A DNA stretch of 64,000 nucleotides from Sphingopyxis sp. L1A2A (GCF_005502465.1 NZ_SCOT01000001.1:124001-188000), one strand, 5' to 3'. Shown: positions 43,464-52,140, counted from the first letter of the stretch. Numbers and translations are program-made. The notes: generated by a model from the letters alone, not told the origin.

Positions 43464-43507
43464 GCCGCCGCCGCGACAGTCCCGTCTGCGGCGGCGGCTT
43501 TTTCTTT
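43464..43507 (+). terminator. Rho-independent terminator after the GH105 gene
   Basis: A perfect 11-bp stem (GCCGCCGCCGC at 43464-43474 with 43488-43498) is followed by TTTTTCTTT. It ends only 13 bases before the start codon of the alginate-lyase-family gene. Confidence 0.8.
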
Positions 43508-43519
43508 GCGCCGCGCGCC

Positions 43520-44677
43520 ATGATCGCCCGCCGCACGCTGCTGCTCGCGGCGCCGGCCGCCTGGGCGCGCCCGCGGCAGGGCGCCTTTGACCTGCGCGCG
43601 ATCGAGCGGCGACGCTTGTTGCCGCAGGCCGCCGCATGGCTCGCCGCACCGCCGCGCACGATCGCCGCGATCGCCGCGCCGCGCAGCCCGGCGGGGCCGC
43701 AGGATTATTATTCGGAGGGCGATTATTGGTGGCCCGATCCGGCCAACCCCGGCGGTGCCTATATCCGCCGCGACGGCGAATCGAACCCGGCCAAGTTCGA
43801 CGGCCACCGTGACGCGCTGATCGCGTTCGGGCGCACCGTCCCCGCGCTCGCCGCCTTGTGGGATCTGACCGGCGAGGCGCGCTTCGCCGCCGCGGCGATG
43901 CGTCACCTGGCCGCCTGGTTCGTCGATCCGGCGACCCGCATGAACCCGAACCTGAACCACGCGCAGGCGATCATCGGGGTCAACAAAGGCCGCGCGATCG
44001 GGGTGATCGACACGCTGCAAATCGTCGAGGTCGCGCGCGCCGCGGCGCTGTTCGCGCGCCATAGCGCGCCGGACTATGCGACAATCCGCGCTGGGGTCGA
44101 GGACTGGTTCGCCGAGTATCTTGATTGGCTGACCACCTCGGCTTTCGGCATCGAGGAACGCGACGAGAAGAATAATCATGGCAGCTGCTGGTTGCTGCAA
44201 ACCGCCTCCTTCGCCGCCTTGCTGGGCCGCACCGACATCCTCACCGATGCGCGCACCCGACTGCAGACGATCATCATCCCGACCCAGATCGAGCCCGACG
44301 GCCGCCAGCCGCGCGAACTCGCGCGCACCAAGCCCTATGCCTATGCGCTGTTCAACCTCGACGTGTTGGCAGCGACCGCGTGGCTGCTGGATGGCGGCAC
44401 GGGCGCGCTGATCGGTTGGACCACCCCCGACGACCGCTCGATCGGCGGCGCGATCGCTTGGATGGCGCCCTATATCGCCGACAAGACGCGCTGGCCGCTG
44501 GCCCCCGACATCGAATATGCGGGCGACTTTCCGGTGCGCCAGCCAAGCCTGTTGTTCGGCGGCCGCGCGCTTGGCCGCGCCGACTGGCTCGCGCTGTGGC
44601 AGCGGCTCGACCCCGATCCGGTGATCGGCGAGGTGGTGCGCAATTTCCCGGTGCGCCAGCCTTTGCTCTGGCTCTAA
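43520..44677 (+). CDS. Alginate-lyase-family protein (PF05426 type)
   Basis: This 385-residue protein resembles the alpha/alpha-toroid alginate lyase superfamily, which cleaves uronic-acid polysaccharides by beta-elimination. Conserved-looking blocks are [40 protein letters not shown] and [21 protein letters not shown]. The N terminus [16 protein letters not shown] looks like a short, possibly Tat, export signal. The substrate cannot be read from the sequence. It starts directly after a terminator, so expression needs read-through or a promoter inside the upstream gene. Confidence 0.8.
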   Translation: MIARRTLLLAAPAAWARPRQGAFDLRAIERRRLLPQAAAWLAAPPRTIAAIAAPRSPAGPQDYYSEGDYWWPDPANPGGAYIRRDGESNPAKFDGHRDALIAFGRTVPALAALWDLTGEARFAAAAMRHLAAWFVDPATRMNPNLNHAQAIIGVNKGRAIGVIDTLQIVEVARAAALFARHSAPDYATIRAGVEDWFAEYLDWLTTSAFGIEERDEKNNHGSCWLLQTASFAALLGRTDILTDARTRLQTIIIPTQIEPDGRQPRELARTKPYAYALFNLDVLAATAWLLDGGTGALIGWTTPDDRSIGGAIAWMAPYIADKTRWPLAPDIEYAGDFPVRQPSLLFGGRALGRADWLALWQRLDPDPVIGEVVRNFPVRQPLLWL

Positions 44678-46269
44678 TTGCGGCGCTCGACCAGCCCGCG
44701 CGCGATCACCTGCGCCTGAATTTCCGCCGCGCCTTCAAAAATATTCAGGATGCGCGCATCGCAAAGCACCCGGCTAATCTCATACTCGAGCGCATAGCCG
44801 TTGCCGCCGTGGATCTGCAGGCTGGCATCGGCGTTCGACCAGGCGGCGCGCGCCGCCAGCAGTTTCGCCATCCCGGCTTCGATGTCGCAGCGCTTGCCGC
44901 TGTCCTTGGCGCGCGCCGCGGCATAGCTCAGCTCACGCGCGGTGACGAAATCGACCAGGCTCATCGCCAGCTTGTCGGCGACGCGCGGGAAGTTGATGAT
45001 CGCCTGGCCGAATTGCTTGCGGCCCAGCGCATAATTCAGTCCCAGTTCGAGCGCGCGCCGCGCCACCCCGACCGCGCGCGCCGCGGTCTGGATGCGCGCG
45101 CCCTCGAAGGTGCGCATCAGCTGCTTGAACCCCTGCCCCTCGACGCCGCCGAGCAGCGCATCGGCTGGCGCGATCATCGCGTCAAACTGCAGCGCATATT
45201 CGCGCATCCCGCGATAACCGAGCACCTCGATTTCGCTGCCGCTCATGCCTGCGGCCGGGAACGGCACCGCCTCGGTCCCGCGCGGCTTGGGGACGAGCAG
45301 CATCGACAGGCCCGCATAGCCTTTCGCGTCGGGCACAGTGCGCGCGAGTAGGGTCATCAGGTCGGAGCGCGCAGCGTGGGTGATCCACGTCTTTGCTCCG
45401 TCGATGACCCACCCCCCGTCGGTATCGCGCCGCGCGCGCGTCTGGAGCGAGCCGAGGTCCGATCCGACATCGGGTTCGGTGAACACCGCGGTTGGCAGCA
45501 CGTCGCCGCTGGCGATCCGGGGCAGCCAGTCGGCCTTTTGCGCATCGGTGCCGCCCATCGCGATCAGCTCGCCCGCGATCTCCGACCGCGTCCCGAGCGA
45601 TCCGGCGCCGATCCAGCCGCGCGACAATTCTTCGGTGACGATGCACATCACCAGCTTCGACAGGCCCAGCCCGCCGAACGCTTCGGGGATGCAGACCCCG
45701 AACGTGCCAAGATCGGCCATCGCCTGCACCGTGGCGTCGGGGATCAGGGTGTTGGCGAGGTGCCAGCCATGCGCGTGCGGCACAATCTCGGCATCGGTGA
45801 AGCGGCGAAACTGGTCGCGGATCGCGTCGAGGTCGGCATCGTGCAGCGTCTCGCTGGGCCAGTCGCCGTCGGCGAGCGCCGCCGCAACCTCCGCCCGCAC
45901 GGCTGCATGCTCGGCATCGAGCAGGTCGCTGCAAGCATCGGCCAGCGTCCGCGCCGCGGCCCCGATACCCAGGTCGGCGGGCCGGAACATCTCATTCTGC
46001 CCCATCGGCAGGCCGCCGACGAGCTGGCCGATCCCCTCGGCAAAGGCGAGCGTGGCGATTTTCGCATCAAGCGGGTTCGCACCCTGCCCGGACTCGCACC
46101 ACTCCAGCACCGCGTCCAGCGCCGCCACCGTCGTCGCCACCCAGGCAAAGCCATGCGCGGCGCGCTGCTCGCGGTCGATCGGCCGTTGCGCCAGCCGTGC
46201 GGCCAGCGCCGCCTCGGCCGCCGCGCCATAGGCCGTCGCCGCCAAAAGCACGGGGCGAAAGTCGGTCAT
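44674..46269 (-). CDS. Acyl-CoA dehydrogenase, methylsuccinyl-CoA dehydrogenase-like
   Basis: This 531-residue FAD enzyme has an N-terminal extension of roughly 150 residues before the standard acyl-CoA dehydrogenase fold. Landmarks are FTEPDVGSDLGSLQTRARR, WITHAARSDLMTLLAR, the likely catalytic glutamate in MRTFEGARIQTAAR and the ending LNIFEGAAEIQAQVIARGL. The extension and these blocks resemble (2S)-methylsuccinyl-CoA dehydrogenase of the ethylmalonyl-CoA pathway as I remember it. Other acyl-CoA substrates remain possible. It follows the thiolase by two bases. The stop overlaps the convergent lyase gene by four bases. Confidence 0.85.
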   Translation of the reverse strand: MTDFRPVLLAATAYGAAAEAALAARLAQRPIDREQRAAHGFAWVATTVAALDAVLEWCESGQGANPLDAKIATLAFAEGIGQLVGGLPMGQNEMFRPADLGIGAAARTLADACSDLLDAEHAAVRAEVAAALADGDWPSETLHDADLDAIRDQFRRFTDAEIVPHAHGWHLANTLIPDATVQAMADLGTFGVCIPEAFGGLGLSKLVMCIVTEELSRGWIGAGSLGTRSEIAGELIAMGGTDAQKADWLPRIASGDVLPTAVFTEPDVGSDLGSLQTRARRDTDGGWVIDGAKTWITHAARSDLMTLLARTVPDAKGYAGLSMLLVPKPRGTEAVPFPAAGMSGSEIEVLGYRGMREYALQFDAMIAPADALLGGVEGQGFKQLMRTFEGARIQTAARAVGVARRALELGLNYALGRKQFGQAIINFPRVADKLAMSLVDFVTARELSYAAARAKDSGKRCDIEAGMAKLLAARAAWSNADASLQIHGGNGYALEYEISRVLCDARILNIFEGAAEIQAQVIARGLVERRN

Positions 46270-46271
46270 GC

Positions 46272-47501
46272 TCAGGCGGCGCGCTCGAAAATCGCCGCGA
46301 TGCCTTGCCCGCCGCCGATGCACATCGTCTCCAGCCCGTAACGCCCGTCGCGGCGCACCAGCTCGCGCGTCAAATTCGCCAGGATGCGCCCGCCGGTCGC
46401 GCCGATCGGATGGCCGAGCGAAATGCCCGAGCCGTTGACGTTGAGAATCTCGTTCCGGCTGTCGCCCTCCGTCCAGCCCCAGCCCTTGAGCACCGCGAGC
46501 ACCTGCGGCGCGAACGCTTCGTTCAATTCGACCAGATCGATGTCATCCCACCCGAGCCCGGTGCGCGCGAACAGCCGCTCGACCGCGGGAACCGGACCGA
46601 TCCCCATCCGGCTGGGGTCGCAGCCTGCCGCCGCCCAGCTGTGAAACCAGGCGATCGGTTCGAGTCCGAGCTCCTCAAGCTTGTCCTCGGCGACGACCAG
46701 ACACGCCGCCGCCGCATCATTCTGCTGGCTGGCGTTGCCCGCAGTCACCACTGCCCCCGGGATCGTCTTCGCCTCGATCGCGCGCAGTGCGCCGAGCGAT
46801 TCGATCGTCGCATCGGCGCGATAGCCCTCGTCATGGGCAAAGATCACCGGATCGCCCTTGCGCTGCGGCACCGCGACCGGGACCAGCTCGTCGTCGAACA
46901 GCCCCTTCGCCCACGCTGCGGCAGCGCGCTGATGGCTGCCCACCGCATAGGCGTCGGCGGCTTCGCGCGTGATGCCAAAATCCTTCGCCAGATTTTCGGC
47001 GGTCTCGATCATCCCGCTGATCACCCCGAAACGCTCGATCGGCTGCGACATCAACCGCCCGCGCGTCAGCCGGTCGTGCAGCGTGAGATTCCCCGACCGA
47101 ACACCCTTGCGGACATCGATGCTGTAATGTTCGACGTTCGACATCGATTCGACCCCGCCCGCAACAACGACGTCGGACATGCCGGTCTGGACCATCATCG
47201 CGGCGTTGGCGATCGCCTGCAGCCCTGAGCCGCAACGGCGGTCGAGCTGATAGCCCGGCACCTCGAGCGGCAGCCCGGCGGCCAGCCACGACCAATGGCC
47301 GATGCTCGGCGCCTCGCCATTACCATAGCCTTGCGAAAACACGACATCGTCGACGCGCGACGGATCGATCGCGGTGCGCTCGATCAGCGCTTTCAGAACC
47401 ACCGCACCCAGCTGCCCGGCATCAAGGCTGGCGAGGGCGCCGCCGAATTTGCCGACGGCGGTACGGATCGGGGAAACGATGGCGGCGCGGCGCAGGGTCA
47501 T
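46272..47501 (-). CDS. Thiolase (acetyl-CoA C-acyltransferase)
   Basis: This 409-residue thiolase makes or breaks beta-ketoacyl-CoA. The nucleophile is Cys90 in YQLDRRCGSGLQAI. NEAFAPQ and GHPIGATGGR carry the conserved Asn and His, and the second cysteine is in MCIGGGQGIA. ATG 47501 has GGAG just upstream; a TTG four codons earlier is less likely. It is in one unit with the following dehydrogenase. Whether it works in synthesis of acetoacetyl-CoA or in beta-oxidation cannot be told from sequence. Confidence 0.92.
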   Translation of the reverse strand: MTLRRAAIVSPIRTAVGKFGGALASLDAGQLGAVVLKALIERTAIDPSRVDDVVFSQGYGNGEAPSIGHWSWLAAGLPLEVPGYQLDRRCGSGLQAIANAAMMVQTGMSDVVVAGGVESMSNVEHYSIDVRKGVRSGNLTLHDRLTRGRLMSQPIERFGVISGMIETAENLAKDFGITREAADAYAVGSHQRAAAAWAKGLFDDELVPVAVPQRKGDPVIFAHDEGYRADATIESLGALRAIEAKTIPGAVVTAGNASQQNDAAAACLVVAEDKLEELGLEPIAWFHSWAAAGCDPSRMGIGPVPAVERLFARTGLGWDDIDLVELNEAFAPQVLAVLKGWGWTEGDSRNEILNVNGSGISLGHPIGATGGRILANLTRELVRRDGRYGLETMCIGGGQGIAAIFERAA

Positions 47502-47544
47502 GTCATTCTCCAACTTTGCTTGTCACGACAAATGGGCTCGCTGC

Positions 47545-47646
47545 TCCCCCGCGAAGGCGGGGGTCCATCATCCGATCGGTGCGGCCGTCACCAACGGTCG
47601 CCGAGTGGCGAGAGGGCCGGTGATGGGCCCCCGCCTTTACGGGGGA
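47545..47646. repeat. Imperfect 26-bp inverted repeat
   Basis: Arms 47545-47570 (TCCCCCGCGAAGGCGGGGGT plus CCATCA) and 47621-47646 pair with three mismatches over a 50-base spacer. Each arm also contains a smaller hairpin. This type of CCCCCGCGAAGGCGGGGG element is a familiar dispersed repeat of sphingomonads. It fills most of the gap between the CoA transferase and thiolase genes. Confidence 0.65.
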
Positions 47647-47668
47647 ACAGAAAAGGATTGGGAGCATC

Positions 47669-48865
47669 TCACGCCACCCCGACGATACCGGCATCGATCA
47701 GCCGGGCAATCTCGCCCGACGGCAGCGACAGGCGGTCCGCCAAGATTTCTTCGCTATGCGCGCCATTGCGCGGAGCGGGGCGCGGCGGCTGGCGCGCGTC
47801 CTGCGGCAAGGTCGCGAAAGCGCCGGCGGCGGGATAGGCGAAGCCGCTGGGGTTGTCGGCCTGCCCAAAGATCGGGTTGCCCGCGACCAGCGCCGGATCC
47901 TGCACCGCGTCCAGCATCGTGCGATAGGGCGAATGGACGATCCCGCCCGCGTCGAACACGGCGGCGAGATCGGCATGGCTCCGGTCGGCGATGGCCGCCT
48001 CGAACAACGGATACAGCGCGTCGCGATGGGTGAAGCGCAGCCCGTCGTCCTTTGCAAAGGACACTCCGCGTGCCGCCTCGATCGCGGCAATCGCATCGTC
48101 CAGACCGAGCGCCAAGACCAGATTGGCCCATTGGCGCGGCGTCACGACGACGATCATCGTCCGCTGGCCATCGGCGGTGACAAAATCACGCCCGAACAGG
48201 CCATAGACCGCGTTGCCGAGCCGCGGACGGTTAGCGCCGCTGTAGAGCGCCTCGGCGATCCCGCCCAGATTGGCGACCGTACCGATCGCGACATCCGACA
48301 GCGGAACCCGCACCTCGCCGCCTACACCCGTCGCGGTGCGCCGCTGAATCGCGGCGAGCAGCGCAAAGGCGGCATAAGCGCCGCTGAGCAAATCCCATGC
48401 GGGCAGGACATGGTTGACCGGTGCGGGGCCGGTACCGGTGAGCATCGGATAGCCGACGCTGTTGTTGACGGTATAGTCGAGCGCTGGCGAGCCGTCGGCC
48501 CAGCCCATCACGCGCACGGTGATCAGATCGGCGCACCCTGCGGCCAGCACCTCATGCGACAAAAAGCCGCCGACCGGGAAATTGGTGATGAACTGACCCG
48601 TTGCGCGCACCAGCGCCTGCAACAGCTCGCGCCCCTCGGGCCGTCCCAGGTCGAGCGCGACCGACTTTTTGGCGCGGTTGAGATTTTCCCAATAGAGCGA
48701 GTCATTGCTCTCGGTCACCGGCCAGCGGCGAAAATCAGGACCGCCGCCGATCTGGTCGACGCGGATCACCTCGGCGCCCATTTGCGCACAATAGAGCCCG
48801 GCGGTGGGCGAGGCGACGAAGGACGAGGCTTCGATCACCGACAGGCCGGTCAGCAGGTCATACAT
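47669..48865 (-). CDS. CaiB/BaiF CoA transferase, 2-methylfumaryl-CoA isomerase-like
   Basis: This 398-residue class III CoA transferase has the probable catalytic Asp158 in NHVLPAWDLLSG. The N-terminal VIEASSFVASPTAGLYCAQMGAEVIRVD and IGGGPDFRRWPV, then DYTVNNSVGYPMLTG and YGLFGRDFVTADGQRTM, recall the intramolecular transferase Mct, which moves CoA between the carboxyls of mesaconate. The likeness is from memory and the substrate is inferred. Ribosome binding site GGAGG precedes the ATG. It lies upstream of thiolase and dehydrogenase on the same strand. Confidence 0.82.
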   Translation of the reverse strand: MYDLLTGLSVIEASSFVASPTAGLYCAQMGAEVIRVDQIGGGPDFRRWPVTESNDSLYWENLNRAKKSVALDLGRPEGRELLQALVRATGQFITNFPVGGFLSHEVLAAGCADLITVRVMGWADGSPALDYTVNNSVGYPMLTGTGPAPVNHVLPAWDLLSGAYAAFALLAAIQRRTATGVGGEVRVPLSDVAIGTVANLGGIAEALYSGANRPRLGNAVYGLFGRDFVTADGQRTMIVVVTPRQWANLVLALGLDDAIAAIEAARGVSFAKDDGLRFTHRDALYPLFEAAIADRSHADLAAVFDAGGIVHSPYRTMLDAVQDPALVAGNPIFGQADNPSGFAYPAAGAFATLPQDARQPPRPAPRNGAHSEEILADRLSLPSGEIARLIDAGIVGVA

Positions 48866-48974
48866 CGGATGCTGATCCCCTCCGTCACGTCGCCGAAACC
48901 ATTATGTCGGGGCATCTGGCTTACCCCGCGCCGCGAGTCAAACCAGTCGCCGTGGCTGCGGCGTCTATCGGACC

Positions 48975-49439
48975 CTAGATAATCGGCAATTCGTTCGTCG
49001 ATTTGATCTCCGATAGTGCCACCGTCGAGTTGATTTCCTGCACCCCCGGCAGCTTGCTCAACTTGTCGAAGAAAAACGCCTCATAGGCGTCGATATCCTT
49101 GGCAACGATGCGCAGCATGAAGTCCATATTGCCCATCAGGACATAGGCGCCGAGCACCTCGGGAAACGCCGCGATCGCGGCGCTGAACTCGTCGAGGTTG
49201 GCACGGCCATGCGCGTTGAGTTTGACCTGCGCAAAGATGTGCGCGTGCAACCCGACCTTGCGCCGGTCGACCACCGCCACCCGCCCCTTGATATAACCAT
49301 CGCGTTCCAGCCGGTCGATGCGGCGCCAGCACGGCGAGGGCGACAGCCCGACCCGCTCGGCCAGCTCGGCGGTGGTCAGGCTGGCATCGCGTTGCAGCTC
49401 GCGAATGATATTCTTCTCGAACGGATCCAGATCGGTCAT
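48975..49439 (-). CDS. Lrp/AsnC-family regulator
   Basis: This 154-residue regulator has an N-terminal helix-turn-helix (DPFEKNIIRELQRDASLTTAELAERVGLSPSPCWRRIDRLE). The C-terminal RAM/ACT ligand domain runs from about residue 65 and includes VLGAYVLMGNMDFMLRIVAKD. ATG 49439 gives the usual family length. It diverges from the leucine-dehydrogenase-type gene and probably controls it in response to an amino acid. Confidence 0.92.
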   Translation of the reverse strand: MTDLDPFEKNIIRELQRDASLTTAELAERVGLSPSPCWRRIDRLERDGYIKGRVAVVDRRKVGLHAHIFAQVKLNAHGRANLDEFSAAIAAFPEVLGAYVLMGNMDFMLRIVAKDIDAYEAFFFDKLSKLPGVQEINSTVALSEIKSTNELPII

Positions 49440-49450
49440 TTCAACCCCAA

Positions 49451-49506
49451 TTTTTCGATATCGGCGAAACATTGACCGGCATAACGCCAAAAGATCGAAA
49501 TATCGA
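49451..49506. promoter_or_regulatory. AT-rich palindromic region, probable Lrp-type site
   Basis: The divergent spacer has TTTCG-ATATCGG-CGAAA (49453-49469) and TCGA-AATA-TCGA (49495-49506), both AT-rich in a GC-rich genome. Lrp-type proteins usually bind such degenerate palindromes next to their own gene. The binder is inferred. Confidence 0.4.
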
Positions 49507-49559
49507 GCAAGATTGACCTCGCCCCCTCTGCGATAAGTAACGCAGAATAGGAGGCCGTC

Positions 49560-50612
49560 ATGGTTGTGCAATTTTCTGGGCGTTTGCCCGCCCTCGAAAC
49601 CGTCCGTCTGGAGGACAAGAGCGTCGGACTCGACGGCATCATCGTCGTCCATTCGACGACGCTGGGACCGGGCGCCGGGGGTTGCCGCCTGTGGCACTAT
49701 CCCGATCTCGACCAGGCGTTCACCGACGCCTTCCGCCTCGCCGAGGGGATGAGTTACAAAAACGCGATGGCGGGCCTGCCGTTCGGCGGCGCCAAGGCGG
49801 TGCTGCGCCGTCCCGACGGACCGTTCGACCGCGCCGCGCTGTTCCGCGCTTTCGGCCGCGCCGTCGCCGCACTCGATGGCCGCTATGTCACCGCCGAAGA
49901 TGTCGGGACCGGTGTCGCCGACATGCACGAGGTCGCCAGCCAGACGCGCCATGTCGCCGGACTGGCGGCGGTCGGGGCGGCGGCGGGCGGCGATCCGTCG
50001 CCCTGGACCGCGCAGGGCGTGTTCGGGGCGATCGAGGCTGGCGCCGCCTTCGCGCTCGGCGCGGACCTCAAGGGGCTCACCGTCGCGGTGCAGGGGACCG
50101 GCAATGTCGGCGCCGAACTGTGCCGCCGCCTCGCCGATGCCGGGGCGCGGCTGGTTATCGCCGATGTCGCGCCCGGCCGCCGCGACCGGCTGGCCACGAT
50201 CCTCTGTGCACGCGTGGTCGGCGCCGATGCGATTGCGGCGGTCGATGCCGACATCTTCGTCCCCTGCGCGCTGGGCGGCGTGCTCGACGCACCGACCGTC
50301 GCGGCGATGCAGGCGCGGCTAGTGTGCGGCGGCGCCAACAACCAGCTCGCGGCGCCCGAGGTCGCGGGCCTCCTGCGCGATCGCGGCATCACCTATGTCC
50401 CCGACTATGTCGCCAACGCCGGTGGCATCATCAGCGTTTCGGCCGAATATCTGGGCGAAACCGCCGCGAGCGTCGCAAGCCGGGTCGCGCAGATCGGCCC
50501 GCGGGTGACCGCCCTTCTGGAAGAAGCATCGCGCCGCGGCCTGTCGCCCGCGCAGGTCGCCGACGAAACCGCCGAACGCCTGATCGCCGCCGCAGGCCGC
50601 CTCGCGGCGTGA
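49560..50612 (+). CDS. Leucine/valine/phenylalanine dehydrogenase-type enzyme
   Basis: This 350-residue NAD-dependent Glu/Leu/Phe/Val dehydrogenase performs reversible oxidative deamination of branched-chain or aromatic amino acids. GPGAGGCRLW, Lys67 in MSYKNAMAG and catalytic Lys79 in GLPFGGAKAV are conserved, and the Rossmann motif is VQGTGNVGAEL. A ribosome binding site GGAGG precedes ATG 49560. The exact amino acid preference is open. It overlaps a small ACT-like gene by four bases. Confidence 0.9.
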   Translation: MVVQFSGRLPALETVRLEDKSVGLDGIIVVHSTTLGPGAGGCRLWHYPDLDQAFTDAFRLAEGMSYKNAMAGLPFGGAKAVLRRPDGPFDRAALFRAFGRAVAALDGRYVTAEDVGTGVADMHEVASQTRHVAGLAAVGAAAGGDPSPWTAQGVFGAIEAGAAFALGADLKGLTVAVQGTGNVGAELCRRLADAGARLVIADVAPGRRDRLATILCARVVGADAIAAVDADIFVPCALGGVLDAPTVAAMQARLVCGGANNQLAAPEVAGLLRDRGITYVPDYVANAGGIISVSAEYLGETAASVASRVAQIGPRVTALLEEASRRGLSPAQVADETAERLIAAAGRLAA

Positions 50613-50881
50613 GGCGGCGGTTCCGGATCACGGCCTGCCCCGACCCGCAGACGCTGCCGCGCATCATCGGCGTTTTTGCGCAGCGATCGCTGGTCCCGGC
50701 GATGATGTCGGCGCAGCGGCACGGCGACATGCTGCATATCGAGGCCCATCTCGACGATCTGGACCCCGCGATCGCCGACATCATCGCCGCCAAACTGGGC
50801 GAAGCGGTGTTGGTGGCCAGCGCCATCTGCGACCCGGCCGATGGCGCGGACGCGTTGCGGACTGCCCGCATGGCGCGCTGA
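50609..50881 (+). CDS. Small ACT-like protein coupled to the amino-acid dehydrogenase
   Basis: This 90-residue protein starts at GTG 50609, overlapping the dehydrogenase stop as GTGA. The sequence RFRITACPDPQTLPRIIGVFAQRSLVP followed by HGDMLHIEAHLDDLDP has the beta-alpha-beta pattern of ACT domains like the IlvM small subunit of acetolactate synthase. It might regulate the upstream dehydrogenase by binding an amino acid. No catalytic partner synthase is in the window. The domain call is by eye. Confidence 0.6.
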   Translation: MRRRFRITACPDPQTLPRIIGVFAQRSLVPAMMSAQRHGDMLHIEAHLDDLDPAIADIIAAKLGEAVLVASAICDPADGADALRTARMAR

Positions 50882-50932
50882 ATCGACGCGGGGGCAATAT
50901 CCGAGGGCAGGGCAAAGTCGCTTGTCATATTT

Positions 50933-50946
50933 GCGAATTCATTCGC
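50933..50946. promoter_or_regulatory. Palindrome upstream of the ene-reductase gene
   Basis: GCGAAT-TC-ATTCGC is a perfect inverted repeat, 82 bases before the start codon of the next gene, in an otherwise featureless 146-base gap. It looks like an operator; the binder is unknown. Confidence 0.35.
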
Positions 50947-51027
50947 GGCGATGAACGGGCTAGGACGACGCTTGCGGCGAGATCAGCGGCCCGTTGGGAC
51001 GGTGGATCAGGTGATGCCGGGCGGGAG

Positions 51028-52140
51028 ATGATGGTGGCAAAATTGTTCGAGCCGATCGCAATCGGGGGATTGCCGCTCGCCAACCGCATCATCATCGCGC
51101 CGATGTGCCAATATTCGGCCACGGACGGCCAGATGACCGACTGGCATCTGATGCATCTGGGTCAGCTCGCATTGTCCGGCGCCGGTGCGTTGACGATCGA
51201 GGCCACCGCGGTCTTGCCCGACGGACGGATCAGCTACGGCGATGTCGGGCTTTACGATGACGCGACCGAGGCTGCGATGGCGCGCGTGCTGACCGCACTG
51301 CGGTCATGGTCGGACATGCCCATCGCGATCCAGCTGGCGCATGCCGGTCGCAAGGCGAGCACCGCCAAGCCGTGGGACGGCGGCGGACAAATCGCCCCCG
51401 ATGCGACCAAGGGCTGGCAGACGGTAGCCCCGTCGGCGCTTCCCTTTCTCGATGCCGACCATGCACCCGTTGCGCTCGACGCCGCCGGGCTCGCCCGCAC
51501 CCGCACCGCCTTTGCCGATGCGGCCCGCCGCGCCGCGCGGCTGGGGATCGACGCGGTTCAGCTGCACGCCGCGCATGGCTATCTGCTCCACCAGTTTCTG
51601 TCTCCCCTCTCGAACCGGCGCGACGACGATTATGGCGGCAGCCTGGAAAACCGGATGCGCTTTCCGCTCGAAGTCTTCGACGCAGTGCACGATGCGTTTG
51701 GCGGCCACGGCCCGGTGACGGTGCGCGTGTCGGGCACCGACTGGACCCCCGGCGGCTGGTCGATCGACGAGACGATCGTGTTTGTGCAGGCGCTCGAAGC
51801 GCGCGGCTGCGCCGCGATCAACGTGTCGAGCGGCGGGCTGGATCCGGCGCAGCAGATCGCGCTCGCGCCGGGCTATCAGGTGCCGCTCGCCCGCCGCGTC
51901 AAGGACAGGGTCACCATGCCGGTGATCGCGGTCGGGCTGATCACCGACCCGGCGCAGGCCGAAACGATCATCGCGGGCGGCGACGCCGATCTGGTCGCGA
52001 TCGCGCGCGCCGCGCTCTATGATCCGCGCTGGCCATGGCACGCCGCCGCGGCACTCGGCGCCCAGATCGCGGTGCCGCCGCAATATGAGCGTTGCGAACC
52101 GCGCGAGCATCGCGGGCTGTTCATGATCGACCGGGGTTAA
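51028..52140 (+). CDS. Old-yellow-enzyme family NAD(P)H:flavin ene-reductase (YqjM/XenA type)
   Basis: This 370-residue FMN TIM-barrel enzyme reduces activated C=C bonds or nitro compounds. The cysteine of the thermophilic-like YqjM/XenA class is present (APMCQYSA, Cys27, or Cys26 if the second ATG is used). HAGRKAS and the substrate-binding histidine pair in LHAAHGYLLHQFLSPLSNRR follow, with DDYGGSLENR. The physiological substrate is unknown. It converges with the next SDR gene, overlapping by TTAA. Confidence 0.92.
   Translation: MMVAKLFEPIAIGGLPLANRIIIAPMCQYSATDGQMTDWHLMHLGQLALSGAGALTIEATAVLPDGRISYGDVGLYDDATEAAMARVLTALRSWSDMPIAIQLAHAGRKASTAKPWDGGGQIAPDATKGWQTVAPSALPFLDADHAPVALDAAGLARTRTAFADAARRAARLGIDAVQLHAAHGYLLHQFLSPLSNRRDDDYGGSLENRMRFPLEVFDAVHDAFGGHGPVTVRVSGTDWTPGGWSIDETIVFVQALEARGCAAINVSSGGLDPAQQIALAPGYQVPLARRVKDRVTMPVIAVGLITDPAQAETIIAGGDADLVAIARAALYDPRWPWHAAAALGAQIAVPPQYERCEPREHRGLFMIDRG

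Noticed and set aside
42031-43659. Extension of the manD frame far upstream to a 946-residue protein
   Set aside because: Residues before 42030 are shadow of the divergent GH105 and lyase genes; the ManD start at 42030 gives the exact family length.
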